Shown one piece after another: positions 15,739-23,284 of a stretch of 29,928 nucleotides of DNA. Position 1 is the first letter of the stretch. Every line of letters begins with the position of its first letter. The stretch is from Deinococcus hopiensis KR-140. GTDB taxonomy: Bacteria; Deinococcota; Deinococci; Deinococcales; Deinococcaceae. Under the pieces are notes generated by a model. It saw only the letters and a program-made list of their open reading frames with translations. It had not been told where the DNA came from and ran no database searches. The position numbers and the translations under genes were made by a program. Location of the stretch: NCBI GenBank assembly GCA_943327755.2, contig CALPYF020000047.1:1-29928 (forward strand), given 5' to 3'.

Positions 15739-16618
15739 TCTTCCAGGCGTCCTGACCATGACGCAGCGGCGCTGGCGGAGGCTGATCCTGCTGGCTGTGA
15801 CAGTGTTCTGCGGGACGTACGGCCTGCTGGTGCGGACCGCGGCGGGGCAACGCCTGGAAAACGCCGCGTTGCGCGGAGCGGATCAGGTGGTCTGGGTTCA
15901 GGACGCCGCGAATGACGTCTTGAACCTCATCACCGTGCGCTCGCTGGCTGGGGCGGTTCTGATCCTCGCCAGTATCGGCCTGATGCGCCGCCGTCCCCGT
16001 CTGTCGCTGGCGGCAGTGGGCCTTGTTGGGATGTCGCTGGGGCTGACCGAGGTGTTCAAGCGGGTGCTGCTGCCACGTCCGCCCCTGGCCGTGGCACCGG
16101 ACGTGTACATGCACAACAGTTTTCCCAGTGGGCACACCACCATCGCCATGTCGGTGCTTTTGGCGTTGGTGCTGGTCAGCCGCTCCCGGTTTCGCGGCTC
16201 CATCATGCTGCTCTGCATGCTGTACGCCCTGGGCGTGGGAAGTTGGACGTTGATCGCCAAGTGGCACCGTTTCAGTGACACCGTCGGGGCCGATGCCGTG
16301 GCGCTGGGTGTGGCCTGCGCGGCCAGCCTGTGGCTGTCACGCCGTGATCTGGTGCAGCCCGCAGACACGACGGAGTTGTGGCCCAGGCAGGTGCTGGTGA
16401 CCCTGCTCGTCCTCGTCCTGCTGTTCCTGGTCGGTGCCAGCCTGCTGCTGCTGGAGAACGCGGGGGCCGACCTGCCTGCCGGCCAGGCCAGGGATTTCCG
16501 CATTTTCCTGGCCGTCACCGCTCTGTCCGGTGCGTGTTCGATCGGTACGGCGCTCCTGTTCTGGTGGACCTGGTTCCGACTCGATGTGACACCCCGCCTG
16601 CCCGAGCGGTCCAGGTGA
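15728..16618 (+). CDS. PAP2 family protein with extra C-terminal TM region
   Basis: 296 residues from GTG 15728; ATG 15758 (MTQRRWRRL) is an equally possible start. Motifs are K111 with R117-P118 (KRVLLPRPP), PSGH at 133-136, and H180 with D184 in AKWHRFSD, the variant third motif in which the usual Ser-Arg is not in register. After the phosphatase core (to about 205), two more TM segments occur near 216-240 and 256-282. It is the last gene of the uppP operon and the third PAP2 gene in 6 kb. It probably acts on a lipid pyrophosphate or phosphate; the subtype differs clearly from the tandem pair. Confidence 0.88.
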   Translation: MTDDLPGVLTMTQRRWRRLILLAVTVFCGTYGLLVRTAAGQRLENAALRGADQVVWVQDAANDVLNLITVRSLAGAVLILASIGLMRRRPRLSLAAVGLVGMSLGLTEVFKRVLLPRPPLAVAPDVYMHNSFPSGHTTIAMSVLLALVLVSRSRFRGSIMLLCMLYALGVGSWTLIAKWHRFSDTVGADAVALGVACAASLWLSRRDLVQPADTTELWPRQVLVTLLVLVLLFLVGASLLLLENAGADLPAGQARDFRIFLAVTALSGACSIGTALLFWWTWFRLDVTPRLPERSR

Positions 16619-16721
16619 ACAGCTGTGGTGGTCCACTTCCAGTCTCGGGTGCAGCCAGGCCCTGATCCGTGTCGCGCGGCGATTCCGATTCGTTGAGCGC
16701 GGCCGGCGGTCAAGTCGCCCG

Positions 16722-17489
16722 TCATTCTGGCAGCGGTTCGGGGCTGAGCAGTTCGTTCTGCCGGACATAGGACCGCAGGAAACGACTCATGACCTTCGTC
16801 TGGGTGCGGTACGTGTTGATGGTCTGAAGTTTCACGCGCTCCCGTTCGGGGCTCAGGTCAACCCGAAGCCAGGGAAGGTGAGTGGCGAGTGGCGGCATCA
16901 TCAGCGGCAGGTGCCCGTGCAATCCCTTTGGAATGGGCCATTCCAGACCGCCGTGCACGACCCAGTAGCGCAGGCGGTCTTCCTGTCCGCGCCCCGACAG
17001 CAGCCTCAGGGCCATGTACGAGAGGGTGTGATGATCGGGGTGAAAGTCTTGCGTCGCGGGAGCCAGCACGAGGTCCGGCTTCACGGCGTCCAGGACCTGG
17101 CCGATGTCTGCTTCCAGTTTGCCCCCGGTGAAGGCGTGCCCAGGAGAACGTGCGCCCCGCACGTACACGCGGTTGGTCTGCGTGGGCGGCGCGGTGTACA
17201 GGTCATCGTAGTTGGTGGTGAAGAGGTGAAAGAGGCCGCCGTCGGGGTAGCCCAGCATGAAGGTGTGTGCGGCTGGGATGCCCAGGACCTGCGCGGCGGC
17301 CTGCGCCTCGACAGCCCGAGTGTCACCCAGGCGCTGCATGTTCTGGGGCGTGGGGTCAATGACATGCTGGGTGAGCATGGCGTCGAACTCGAAGCCGTCC
17401 CCGGCCGTGATCCAGGCGACGTAGATCGTGGCTCCTGCCTGCCTGGCCTGCTGGATCAGTCCACCGCAGCACAGCGTTGGAGCAGCCAT
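16722..17489 (-). pseudogene. PIG-L family deacetylase lacking the HPDDE motif
   Basis: 255 residues from ATG 17489. The body is a normal PIG-L/LmbE zinc deacetylase: TLCCGGLIQQ, YVAWITAGDGF, MLGYPDGGLF and the late metal/catalytic HPDHHTLSYMA are all present. Members have HPDDE directly before TLCCGG; here the preceding residues are MAAP, so the first zinc-binding Asp and His are absent, along with the leader or signal part. The reverse frame upstream is open to 17660 but has no PIG-L features. The break falls exactly at the motif, which suggests recombination or deletion rather than drift. It is most likely inactive. It lies between two regulon operons but has no regulon box of its own. Confidence 0.75.
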
Positions 17490-17571
17490 TCTTTTGTGCG
17501 TGATGAGCGGTTCATTGCAGGACATGCACCGTCCCACTGCTGTCGAGCAGGAGGGTCCGCTGAGACATGGA

Positions 17572-17606
17572 AGGGTAGACCTTGCCACGGTCGCAGGGCC
17601 AGTCAA
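17572..17606 (-). promoter_or_regulatory. Possible degenerate MerR-type promoter
   Basis: On the reverse strand TTGACT (17606-17601) is followed by GGCCCTGCGACCG, TGGCAAGGT and TACCCT (17577-17572). The TGGCAAGGT half resembles a CueR/MerR-type operator arm, but the left arm is poor and the spacing is 23 bases, about 4 longer than usual. It may be the remains of a metal-responsive promoter that served a lost gene. Confidence 0.3.
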
Positions 17607-17620
17607 GGGCTGACGCTCAG

Positions 17621-17661
17621 CGTGCCTCTGGCCACCTGAGTCGAGGGTGGCCAGAGGCACG
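17621..17661 (-). terminator. Terminator of the ABC operon
   Basis: A perfect 16-bp inverted repeat, CGTGCCTCTGGCCACC and its complement, around a 9-base loop, begins 5 bases after the permease stop on the reverse strand. No T run follows, but the long GC stem is convincing. Confidence 0.8.
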
Positions 17662-17666
17662 CAGCC

Positions 17667-20303
17667 TCATCCTGCGCGCAGGACTTCGGTGACCCTTCTC
17701 GTGGAAGCGCGGGCGGCGAAGCTCAGGGCCAGGGCCGTGGAGAGGCCAGCAGCCAGGACCAGGGCCAGCAGGTACAGCCACGGCAGCAGCATGTGTTCAG
17801 GTGGTGGGTCGAAGACACCCTGAAGCAGCTTGATCAAGGTCTGTGCCACGCCCAGGCCGATGATCGCCCCGAACAGTCCACCCAGGCCGGCGACGACCAG
17901 GGCCTCTCCGTTCAGGAAGGCCGCGAGTTGTGATCTGGTGGCGCCCAGGGCGTTCAGGACGGTGAAAGTGCGGCGGCGCTCCGCGAGTCCCAGGGCGAAG
18001 ACGAGGCCGGTGGCGGCGCTGAGCATCAGTACCGCGAAACTGAGTTCAATGCGCGACAGGCCCGCGAGATTCACGGCGGTCAGGCCGGACGCAATCGTGC
18101 TGCGAACGGACTTCAGGTCGGTCACCTGCACGCCGGGCAAACGTGCCGTCAGGTGCTGGGCGTCTTGCATCACGCGCGCAGGGTCACCGCTGACGCGCAG
18201 CAGGGCCACTTCCGCCTGTGGGTTCCCGGTCTGCTGGGCCAGGTAGCTGGCGTTGGCCACCAGGAAGGAGTCTTTCGGCGCGGTGGGGAACTCCCGGATC
18301 ACACCCACGAACGTGAATGGCACCACCTGGTATTGATGGGTCTGGGCGTTGAGCAGGCGCAGGTGAATGGCGTCACCCAGCGCCAGGTTGTAATCGTTCA
18401 CGGTTTCCTGTGAGACGAGCACGGCGTTCGGGGTGGTCAGCAGGGTGGCGAGTGCCTCCTTGACCGTCATGTCCTTGAAGTAGGTGTTGGACAGTCGACT
18501 GACGTCCGTGAAATGAGCGGCGTCGATGCCGAAGATGTCCTGCAAGTCTGCGCCGACGTAAGCGAAGCGGTGCATCAGCGGCTGGGCGTCGGTGACGCCG
18601 GGGAGCGTTCGAAGGGCCGCCAGTTGCGTTCCTGCGGGCGCGTTCGGCCCGCCGGTCACGGTCACGTCGGCGCCGTTGGTCAGGACGGCGTCCACCCTCG
18701 CCTGATCGTTGTACGTGGCATTGAAGATCGCCGTGGATACGGCGAATGACACCGCCAGGGCCACCAGGGCTGAGCCGCGCTTCAGCAGCGATCCCTGCCG
18801 CTCCAGTGCCGCTGCCACCACGGCCGCCAGGTGACCACTGATGGGCCGCAGCAGTCGGCGCAGGGCCGCGCGGCGCAGCAGCCGGTTCATCACGCGCAGG
18901 GCGAGCAGCGTGCCACCCAGCCAGAAGGCCACTGGAGCGATGAACGCTTCCGCCTGAACACTGGCTTTCGCCACGCCTTCCGGGGCCAGTACCAGCTGGT
19001 ACCCGCCCGCCGCATTGCGCCAGAACACCAGTCCGGCCAGGGCCAGCAGCGCCACGTCCAGGTAGAGCGTCTGCCACAGGGGCGTCGTGGTGCGGGGCAC
19101 GCTCTGTCGCTGGGCCGTCACCGTGCTCTGTCGGACGGCCTGCCAGGTCGGCAGCAGGGTCGCGCTCAGGGCCAGTGCCACGCCCGCCAGTGCTGGGGGC
19201 AGCAGGGACAGCAGGCTGACGGGCGTTCCGCCCGTCAACCATGGAGACGTCAGTGCCGCCAGCAGGGCGCCCAGCGCGGTGCCAAGCAGGGCCACCGTCA
19301 GGGCCTCCGCGCCGCCGAGGTGCAGGATGCGCCGTTCGGACGCGCCGCGGACCCGGAGCAGGGCCGCCTCCTGACGGCGCTGCGCGGCACTGGCACCAGC
19401 CACGTTGAAGGTCAGCGCGGCAGCCAGGATCGCTCCAGGGAGACCCAGGAACAGGAACAGCGCCTCGGCGTACAGCGCACTCTCCCGCGCGCCGTCCAGC
19501 CTGGCGGCCAGGGTGTTCCCGACCACTGCGGAGCCTGCCAGTCGCGCCTCGACGTTGTTGGCCAGCCTGTTCACCTGGTCGAACGCTCGGCCTGGGTCCC
19601 CCGGCAGGATCTGATTCAGGCGGACATGCAGTTGCTGGCGGACCGTGTCCGGGCGGGCAGTCTGCTGCGGCGTGAACAGGGCGCTCCACTGGGCTGCGGA
19701 GAGCAGCAGGACGTTGTCCGGTGGAGCTTGCGGCGCGAGGCCCTTCGGTGCGCCCACCGCCTGGAACAGCGAATCGGCTTGTGGCAGGTCCACCACGCCC
19801 GACACCGTGACGGCCACGGGTGGCGCACCATACCGGCTGATCTGCACGCGGTCTCCTACACCCGCATGCAGGTTGGCGGCCGTCTGCTGTGAGAGCAGGA
19901 CGCCCGTCCCCGCCCCAACCAGGGGGCGCAGCTCGGCGGGGAAGGCCGCGGCGTAGCCGATCGGCAGGCCCAGCACCTTGCCGGCGCCCGTGGTCTGCAC
20001 GGTGCCGCCCGTCCTGGAAGTGAAGCCCGGCACGTCCGCGTATCCCACGGGCAGGATGGTCTTCGTGGGTGTCGCGGCCTGGATGGCCTGCACCGCTTCA
20101 GTGCGGGACGCGGTCTGACCCAGCAGCACCTGCCAGTCCACCGGAACCGACTGAATGGCCCGCGCGGTCATGTTGGCGCGTCCTGCCAGCACGAAGGTCA
20201 GCAGAAGGGACAGGAACAGCACCGTGAGGGCCACGCCCGTCACGCTGCCCCACATCCGCAGGGGGCGGCGGAGCAGCAGCCCCCTGATCCACGGGCCGAT
20301 CAC
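17667..20303 (-). CDS. FtsX/MacB-type ABC permease, two-domain
   Basis: 878 residues from GTG 20303, which overlaps the preceding ATPase stop (GTGA). The layout is TM1 (about 14-36), a large extracytoplasmic domain (to about 290), three TMs, a linker TM region, a second extracytoplasmic domain (about 535-720), and three final TMs. LSFAVLMLSAATGLVFALGLAERRR, the FTVLNALGATR stretch and EALVVAGLGGLFGA are typical FtsX-domain features; the first half has RRQEAALLRVRGAS. Such mechanotransmission transporters move lipoproteins, antimicrobial peptides or lipids, or drive envelope enzymes, rather than pumping across the membrane. It is the last gene of a four-gene operon with two different ATPases and a secreted protein. 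Confidence 0.92.
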   Translation of the reverse strand: MIGPWIRGLLLRRPLRMWGSVTGVALTVLFLSLLLTFVLAGRANMTARAIQSVPVDWQVLLGQTASRTEAVQAIQAATPTKTILPVGYADVPGFTSRTGGTVQTTGAGKVLGLPIGYAAAFPAELRPLVGAGTGVLLSQQTAANLHAGVGDRVQISRYGAPPVAVTVSGVVDLPQADSLFQAVGAPKGLAPQAPPDNVLLLSAAQWSALFTPQQTARPDTVRQQLHVRLNQILPGDPGRAFDQVNRLANNVEARLAGSAVVGNTLAARLDGARESALYAEALFLFLGLPGAILAAALTFNVAGASAAQRRQEAALLRVRGASERRILHLGGAEALTVALLGTALGALLAALTSPWLTGGTPVSLLSLLPPALAGVALALSATLLPTWQAVRQSTVTAQRQSVPRTTTPLWQTLYLDVALLALAGLVFWRNAAGGYQLVLAPEGVAKASVQAEAFIAPVAFWLGGTLLALRVMNRLLRRAALRRLLRPISGHLAAVVAAALERQGSLLKRGSALVALAVSFAVSTAIFNATYNDQARVDAVLTNGADVTVTGGPNAPAGTQLAALRTLPGVTDAQPLMHRFAYVGADLQDIFGIDAAHFTDVSRLSNTYFKDMTVKEALATLLTTPNAVLVSQETVNDYNLALGDAIHLRLLNAQTHQYQVVPFTFVGVIREFPTAPKDSFLVANASYLAQQTGNPQAEVALLRVSGDPARVMQDAQHLTARLPGVQVTDLKSVRSTIASGLTAVNLAGLSRIELSFAVLMLSAATGLVFALGLAERRRTFTVLNALGATRSQLAAFLNGEALVVAGLGGLFGAIIGLGVAQTLIKLLQGVFDPPPEHMLLPWLYLLALVLAAGLSTALALSFAARASTRRVTEVLRAG

Positions 20304-21028
20304 CGGGTACCTCCTCTGGCCGCCGTGATCATGGTGAGTCTCCCGTCCCGCATGTGCCAGATGTCGTTCAGGCGCTGCGCCACGCCCGCGTCGTGCGTCG
20401 CCATGACCAGCGCGGCATCTGAATCCAGCACGCACAGAAGCGTGTCCATCAGGTGCTGAGCCGTGACGCTGTCGAGTTGCCCGGTGGGTTCATCGGCGAG
20501 CACGAGTTTCGGGTGCGTGACCAGGGCGCGGGCGACCGCGACGCGCTGCGCCTGCCCGCCGGACAGTTCATCCGGAAGCTGATCGACCAGCGCCGACAAT
20601 TCCAGTCTATCCAGCCAGACCTGCGCCTCACGCTCGGCGTCCGCCGTGCCCTGCCCCAGCAGGATCAGGGGCAGGGCGATGTTCTCTAGTGCAGTCAGGG
20701 GCGGCATCAGGCTCTGCGCCTGGAAGACGAACGCCACGTTCCCCGGCCGGAGGTGCTGTGCAGGGCCCAGCGCGGGCCAGGTCAGTGTGCCGCTGCTCGG
20801 CTGATCCAGCCCGCCCAAGAGGTGCAGCAGCGTGCTTTTCCCGCTCCCCGACGCGCCCAGGAGAGCAACCCGGTCGCCGGGGCGTACGGCCACGCTGGTG
20901 TCATGCAGCGCCGTGACGCAGTGGCCGTCCACTTCGAACTGCCGGGTAAGGCCCTGACCCTGCACCAGCAGGGACGGAGTGGAGGCCTCAGGCCGCAGCT
21001 CAGGCGGAAGGGAAGGCGTCTGACTCAT
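20300..21028 (-). CDS. LolD/MacB-type ABC ATPase
   Basis: 242 residues. Walker A is GASGSGKST, the Q-loop FVFQAQSLMPPLTA, signature LSGGQAQRVAVARAL, Walker B LVLADEPTGQLD, and H-loop ATHD. The N-terminal 20 residues are an extra Pro-rich tail before the ABC domain. Its start lies 29 bases inside the preceding ATPase gene. FtsX-type permeases usually use an ATPase homodimer; two distinct intact ATPases here suggest a heterodimer. Confidence 0.93.
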   Translation of the reverse strand: MSQTPSLPPELRPEASTPSLLVQGQGLTRQFEVDGHCVTALHDTSVAVRPGDRVALLGASGSGKSTLLHLLGGLDQPSSGTLTWPALGPAQHLRPGNVAFVFQAQSLMPPLTALENIALPLILLGQGTADAEREAQVWLDRLELSALVDQLPDELSGGQAQRVAVARALVTHPKLVLADEPTGQLDSVTAQHLMDTLLCVLDSDAALVMATHDAGVAQRLNDIWHMRDGRLTMITAARGGTR

Positions 21029-21692
21029 CCTGCCACCTCCCGTCGTGCAGGGTCAGGACGCGGTCGGCCCGCCGGGCTAGCCTGGTGCTGTGCGTGGCGA
21101 GCACGGCGCAGTGCGGCTCGTCCCGCTGAGTCACGAACGCCTCGATGACGCCTGCCACCCGATCCTCGGTCTTGGCGTCCACCTCGGCGGTCGGTTCATC
21201 TGCCAGCAGAACGGCCGGATTGTGGGTCAGAGCAGCGACCAGCGCGGCGCGCGCCGTCTCGCCTCCAGATAACTGACTGGGGTAAGCGTGCAGGCGGTGA
21301 CTCAGTCCCACCTGCTGGAGCAGGTCACGCGCCCGCGCCTCGTCAGGGTGTCCGAGCAGGGTTCCCGTCAGCAGGGCGTTGTCCAGCACGGTCAGGTGCG
21401 GCATCAGGTTCCCACTTTGCAGCATGACACCGATGTGCTCGGCGCGGAGTCCGGCCCGCCAAGCTTCCGGACGGCGTGACATCCGCGCGCCGGCGATGTC
21501 AATCTGCCCGCCGTTCGGGTCGTCCAGACCCGCCAGACTCGCCAGCAGGGTGCTTTTCCCGCTGCCGCTGCGGCCCAGCAGTACCACCAGCTCGCCCGGC
21601 GCGACACTCAGACTCACGCCCCGCAGGGCGCGGGTTTCCTCGTCCGCCACGTGGTAGAAGCGGTAAACGTCATGAACCTGAAGTAAGCTCAT
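21000..21692 (-). CDS. LolD/MacB-type ABC ATPase
   Basis: 230 residues. Walker A is GRSGSGKST, the Q-loop MLQSGNLMPHLTV, signature LSGGETARAALVAAL, Walker B VLLADEPTAEVD, and H-loop ATHS. All catalytic features are intact. It starts 6 bases after the stop of the secreted-protein gene and overlaps the next ATPase by 29 bases. It is diverged from that ATPase, which argues for a functional heterodimer rather than a recent duplicate. Confidence 0.93.
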   Translation of the reverse strand: MSLLQVHDVYRFYHVADEETRALRGVSLSVAPGELVVLLGRSGSGKSTLLASLAGLDDPNGGQIDIAGARMSRRPEAWRAGLRAEHIGVMLQSGNLMPHLTVLDNALLTGTLLGHPDEARARDLLQQVGLSHRLHAYPSQLSGGETARAALVAALTHNPAVLLADEPTAEVDAKTEDRVAGVIEAFVTQRDEPHCAVLATHSTRLARRADRVLTLHDGRWQDESDAFPSA

Positions 21693-21698
21693 GACCGC

Positions 21699-22256
21699 TC
21701 ACTGCCACCGGAACGAGTGCGCCATGCGCGTCCAAGCGTCGACGGTGTCCGCGCCCAGCGGCGCAGAGAACCGCACCGTGACCCGCTGCCCGTTTCTCGC
21801 CAGGACGTACAGGTCGTTGTCCTGCCGGGTGGCTCGCCCCGTGACGGCATTCACGTCGCCCGTGGAGGTGAACCTGACCAGCACGGCTGGACCCGCCGGA
21901 AGCTTCACGTCCCTGACGGCCATCACGTTCAGGTTCCTGACCGTCTTATGCAGAACCGTCAGCTCCCGCGCCTTGACGTTGGCCAGCGTGAGGGGCGGCG
22001 CTCCCTTCTGGACCGAGAGTTCTACTGCGCCCAACTTCGACGTGAACGTCACCGTCTGCCCCTGCGTCCGTCTTGACCAGCCTTCAGGGACCTCTAGGCT
22101 GAAGTGGCCCACCACGCTGCTATAGCGCACGAAGACCTGTGAGTCGGGAATGTCGCCCACCGGATGCGTTTCCGGAGCGACCTGCGTGCTGGCCGATTGA
22201 GCGAGGGCGGCGCCAGTCAGCAGGACGCCGACCACGAGCAGGATGTTCATTTTCAC
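21699..22256 (-). CDS. Secreted protein, first gene of the ABC operon
   Basis: 185 residues from GTG 22256, 5 bases after a GGAGGT ribosome site; ATG 22250 is the alternative start. A signal peptide (about 3-20, MNILLVVGVLLTGAALAQS) precedes a single domain with FSLEVPEGWSRR, the pattern of small PsbP/MOG1-like secreted proteins (a family resemblance only). No lipobox Cys is present. By position it may be the substrate-side partner of the FtsX-type transporter. Its promoter is regulon site 5. Confidence 0.8.
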   Translation of the reverse strand: MKMNILLVVGVLLTGAALAQSASTQVAPETHPVGDIPDSQVFVRYSSVVGHFSLEVPEGWSRRTQGQTVTFTSKLGAVELSVQKGAPPLTLANVKARELTVLHKTVRNLNVMAVRDVKLPAGPAVLVRFTSTGDVNAVTGRATRQDNDLYVLARNGQRVTVRFSAPLGADTVDAWTRMAHSFRWQ

Positions 22257-22273
22257 GTTGGACCTCCGACGCG

Positions 22274-22305
22274 ACGGTAGGCGGTGAAGGTAAATACGCG
22301 GTATA
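22274..22305 (-). promoter_or_regulatory. Regulon promoter 5 (secreted protein-ABC operon)
   Basis: On the reverse strand: TATACC (22305-22300), 5 bases, TTTACC (22294-22289), 9 bases, TACCGT -10 (22279-22274). Unlike promoters 1-4 it has a short leader with GGAGGT. Confidence 0.8.
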
Positions 22306-22332
22306 GCCGGAACTTTCGACTGGCCGACCGGT

Positions 22333-22364
22333 TATACCCTCCTTTTACGTTCGGCCCGTACGGT
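22333..22364 (+). promoter_or_regulatory. Regulon promoter 6 (COG4705 gene)
   Basis: TATACC (22333-22338), 5 bases, TTTACG (22344-22349), 9 bases, TACGGT -10 (22359-22364). A leader of about 35-40 bases with GAGGAG precedes ATG 22408. It is divergent from promoter 5, with 27 bases between the two boxes. Confidence 0.78.
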
Positions 22365-22407
22365 TCACGCAGGCTCAGTCTGTGCGCAGACGCCGCGAGG
22401 AGAACCC

Positions 22408-23220
22408 ATGAACGAAACCGTTGCTGCCCCCGCCAGCGCCCAACGCACCACCGAACGGCGGCCCAACCTCTGGAGTAAAGTCCCGGAGGTCACGGCATTC
22501 TTCTGGATCATCAAGGTCCTGGCCACCACCGTCGGTGAGACGGCCGCCGATTACCTGAACGCTAATCTGCACCTGGGTCTGACCGGCACCACCCTGGTCA
22601 TGAGCGTGTTCCTGATCGCCGCGCTGATCGCGCAGTTCCGGACCAGGAGGTACGTCCCCGGCGTGTACTGGCTGGCAATCGTCTTCATCAGCGTGGTGGG
22701 CACGCTGATCACGGACAACCTGACCGATCACTTTGGTCTGAGCCTGTGGGTCAGTTCGGGCCTGTTCGCTACGGCCCTCGCGGCGACCTTCTTCGCGTGG
22801 TATCGCCGGGAGGGGACGCTGTCCATCCACTCGATCAACACGCCCCGGCGCGAGGCGTTCTACTGGCTGACCATCCTGTTCACCTTTGCCCTCGGGACCG
22901 CTGCCGGTGACCTGATGGCCGAAAAACTGTCACTGGGGTACCTGCCTTCGGCGTTCATCTTCGCCGCCCTGATTGGCGTCGTCGCCCTGGTTCAGCGTGT
23001 CGGCCGACTGAGCCCGGTGTTGACGTTCTGGCTGGCCTACATCCTGACCCGCCCGCTGGGCGCGTCCATCGGCGATTTCCTCTCGCAGGCCCGGAGCGAC
23101 GGTGGCCTGGGCCTGGGCACCACCACGACCAGCCTGATCTTTCTGGTGGGCATCCTGGCCCTGACCGCCTACCTGACCGTGACCCGTGCAGACCAGATCG
23201 GGCGTGACGAGGCGGCCTGA
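22408..23220 (+). CDS. COG4705-like membrane protein with four internal repeats
   Basis: 270 residues with a GAGGAG site 5 bases before the ATG. Eight or so TM segments are arranged as four units, each having an aromatic-rich helix start (FFW, VYW, FYW, TFW), then a small-residue stretch with Gly followed five residues later by Asp: G43/D48, G98/D103, G163/D168, G218/D223. Units are spaced 55, 65 and 55 residues, suggesting two repeated pairs. The sequence fits COG4705, described only as an uncharacterised membrane-anchored protein. Four membrane-embedded acids hint at cation transport, but that is inference. It is controlled by regulon promoter 6. Confidence 0.8.
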   Translation: MNETVAAPASAQRTTERRPNLWSKVPEVTAFFWIIKVLATTVGETAADYLNANLHLGLTGTTLVMSVFLIAALIAQFRTRRYVPGVYWLAIVFISVVGTLITDNLTDHFGLSLWVSSGLFATALAATFFAWYRREGTLSIHSINTPRREAFYWLTILFTFALGTAAGDLMAEKLSLGYLPSAFIFAALIGVVALVQRVGRLSPVLTFWLAYILTRPLGASIGDFLSQARSDGGLGLGTTTTSLIFLVGILALTAYLTVTRADQIGRDEAA

Positions 23221-23284
23221 GGAGGTCCTGACCAGAACCCAGGGAAGCTCAAGTGACAAGGCAGCGAACTGCCGGGAGGGCGTC

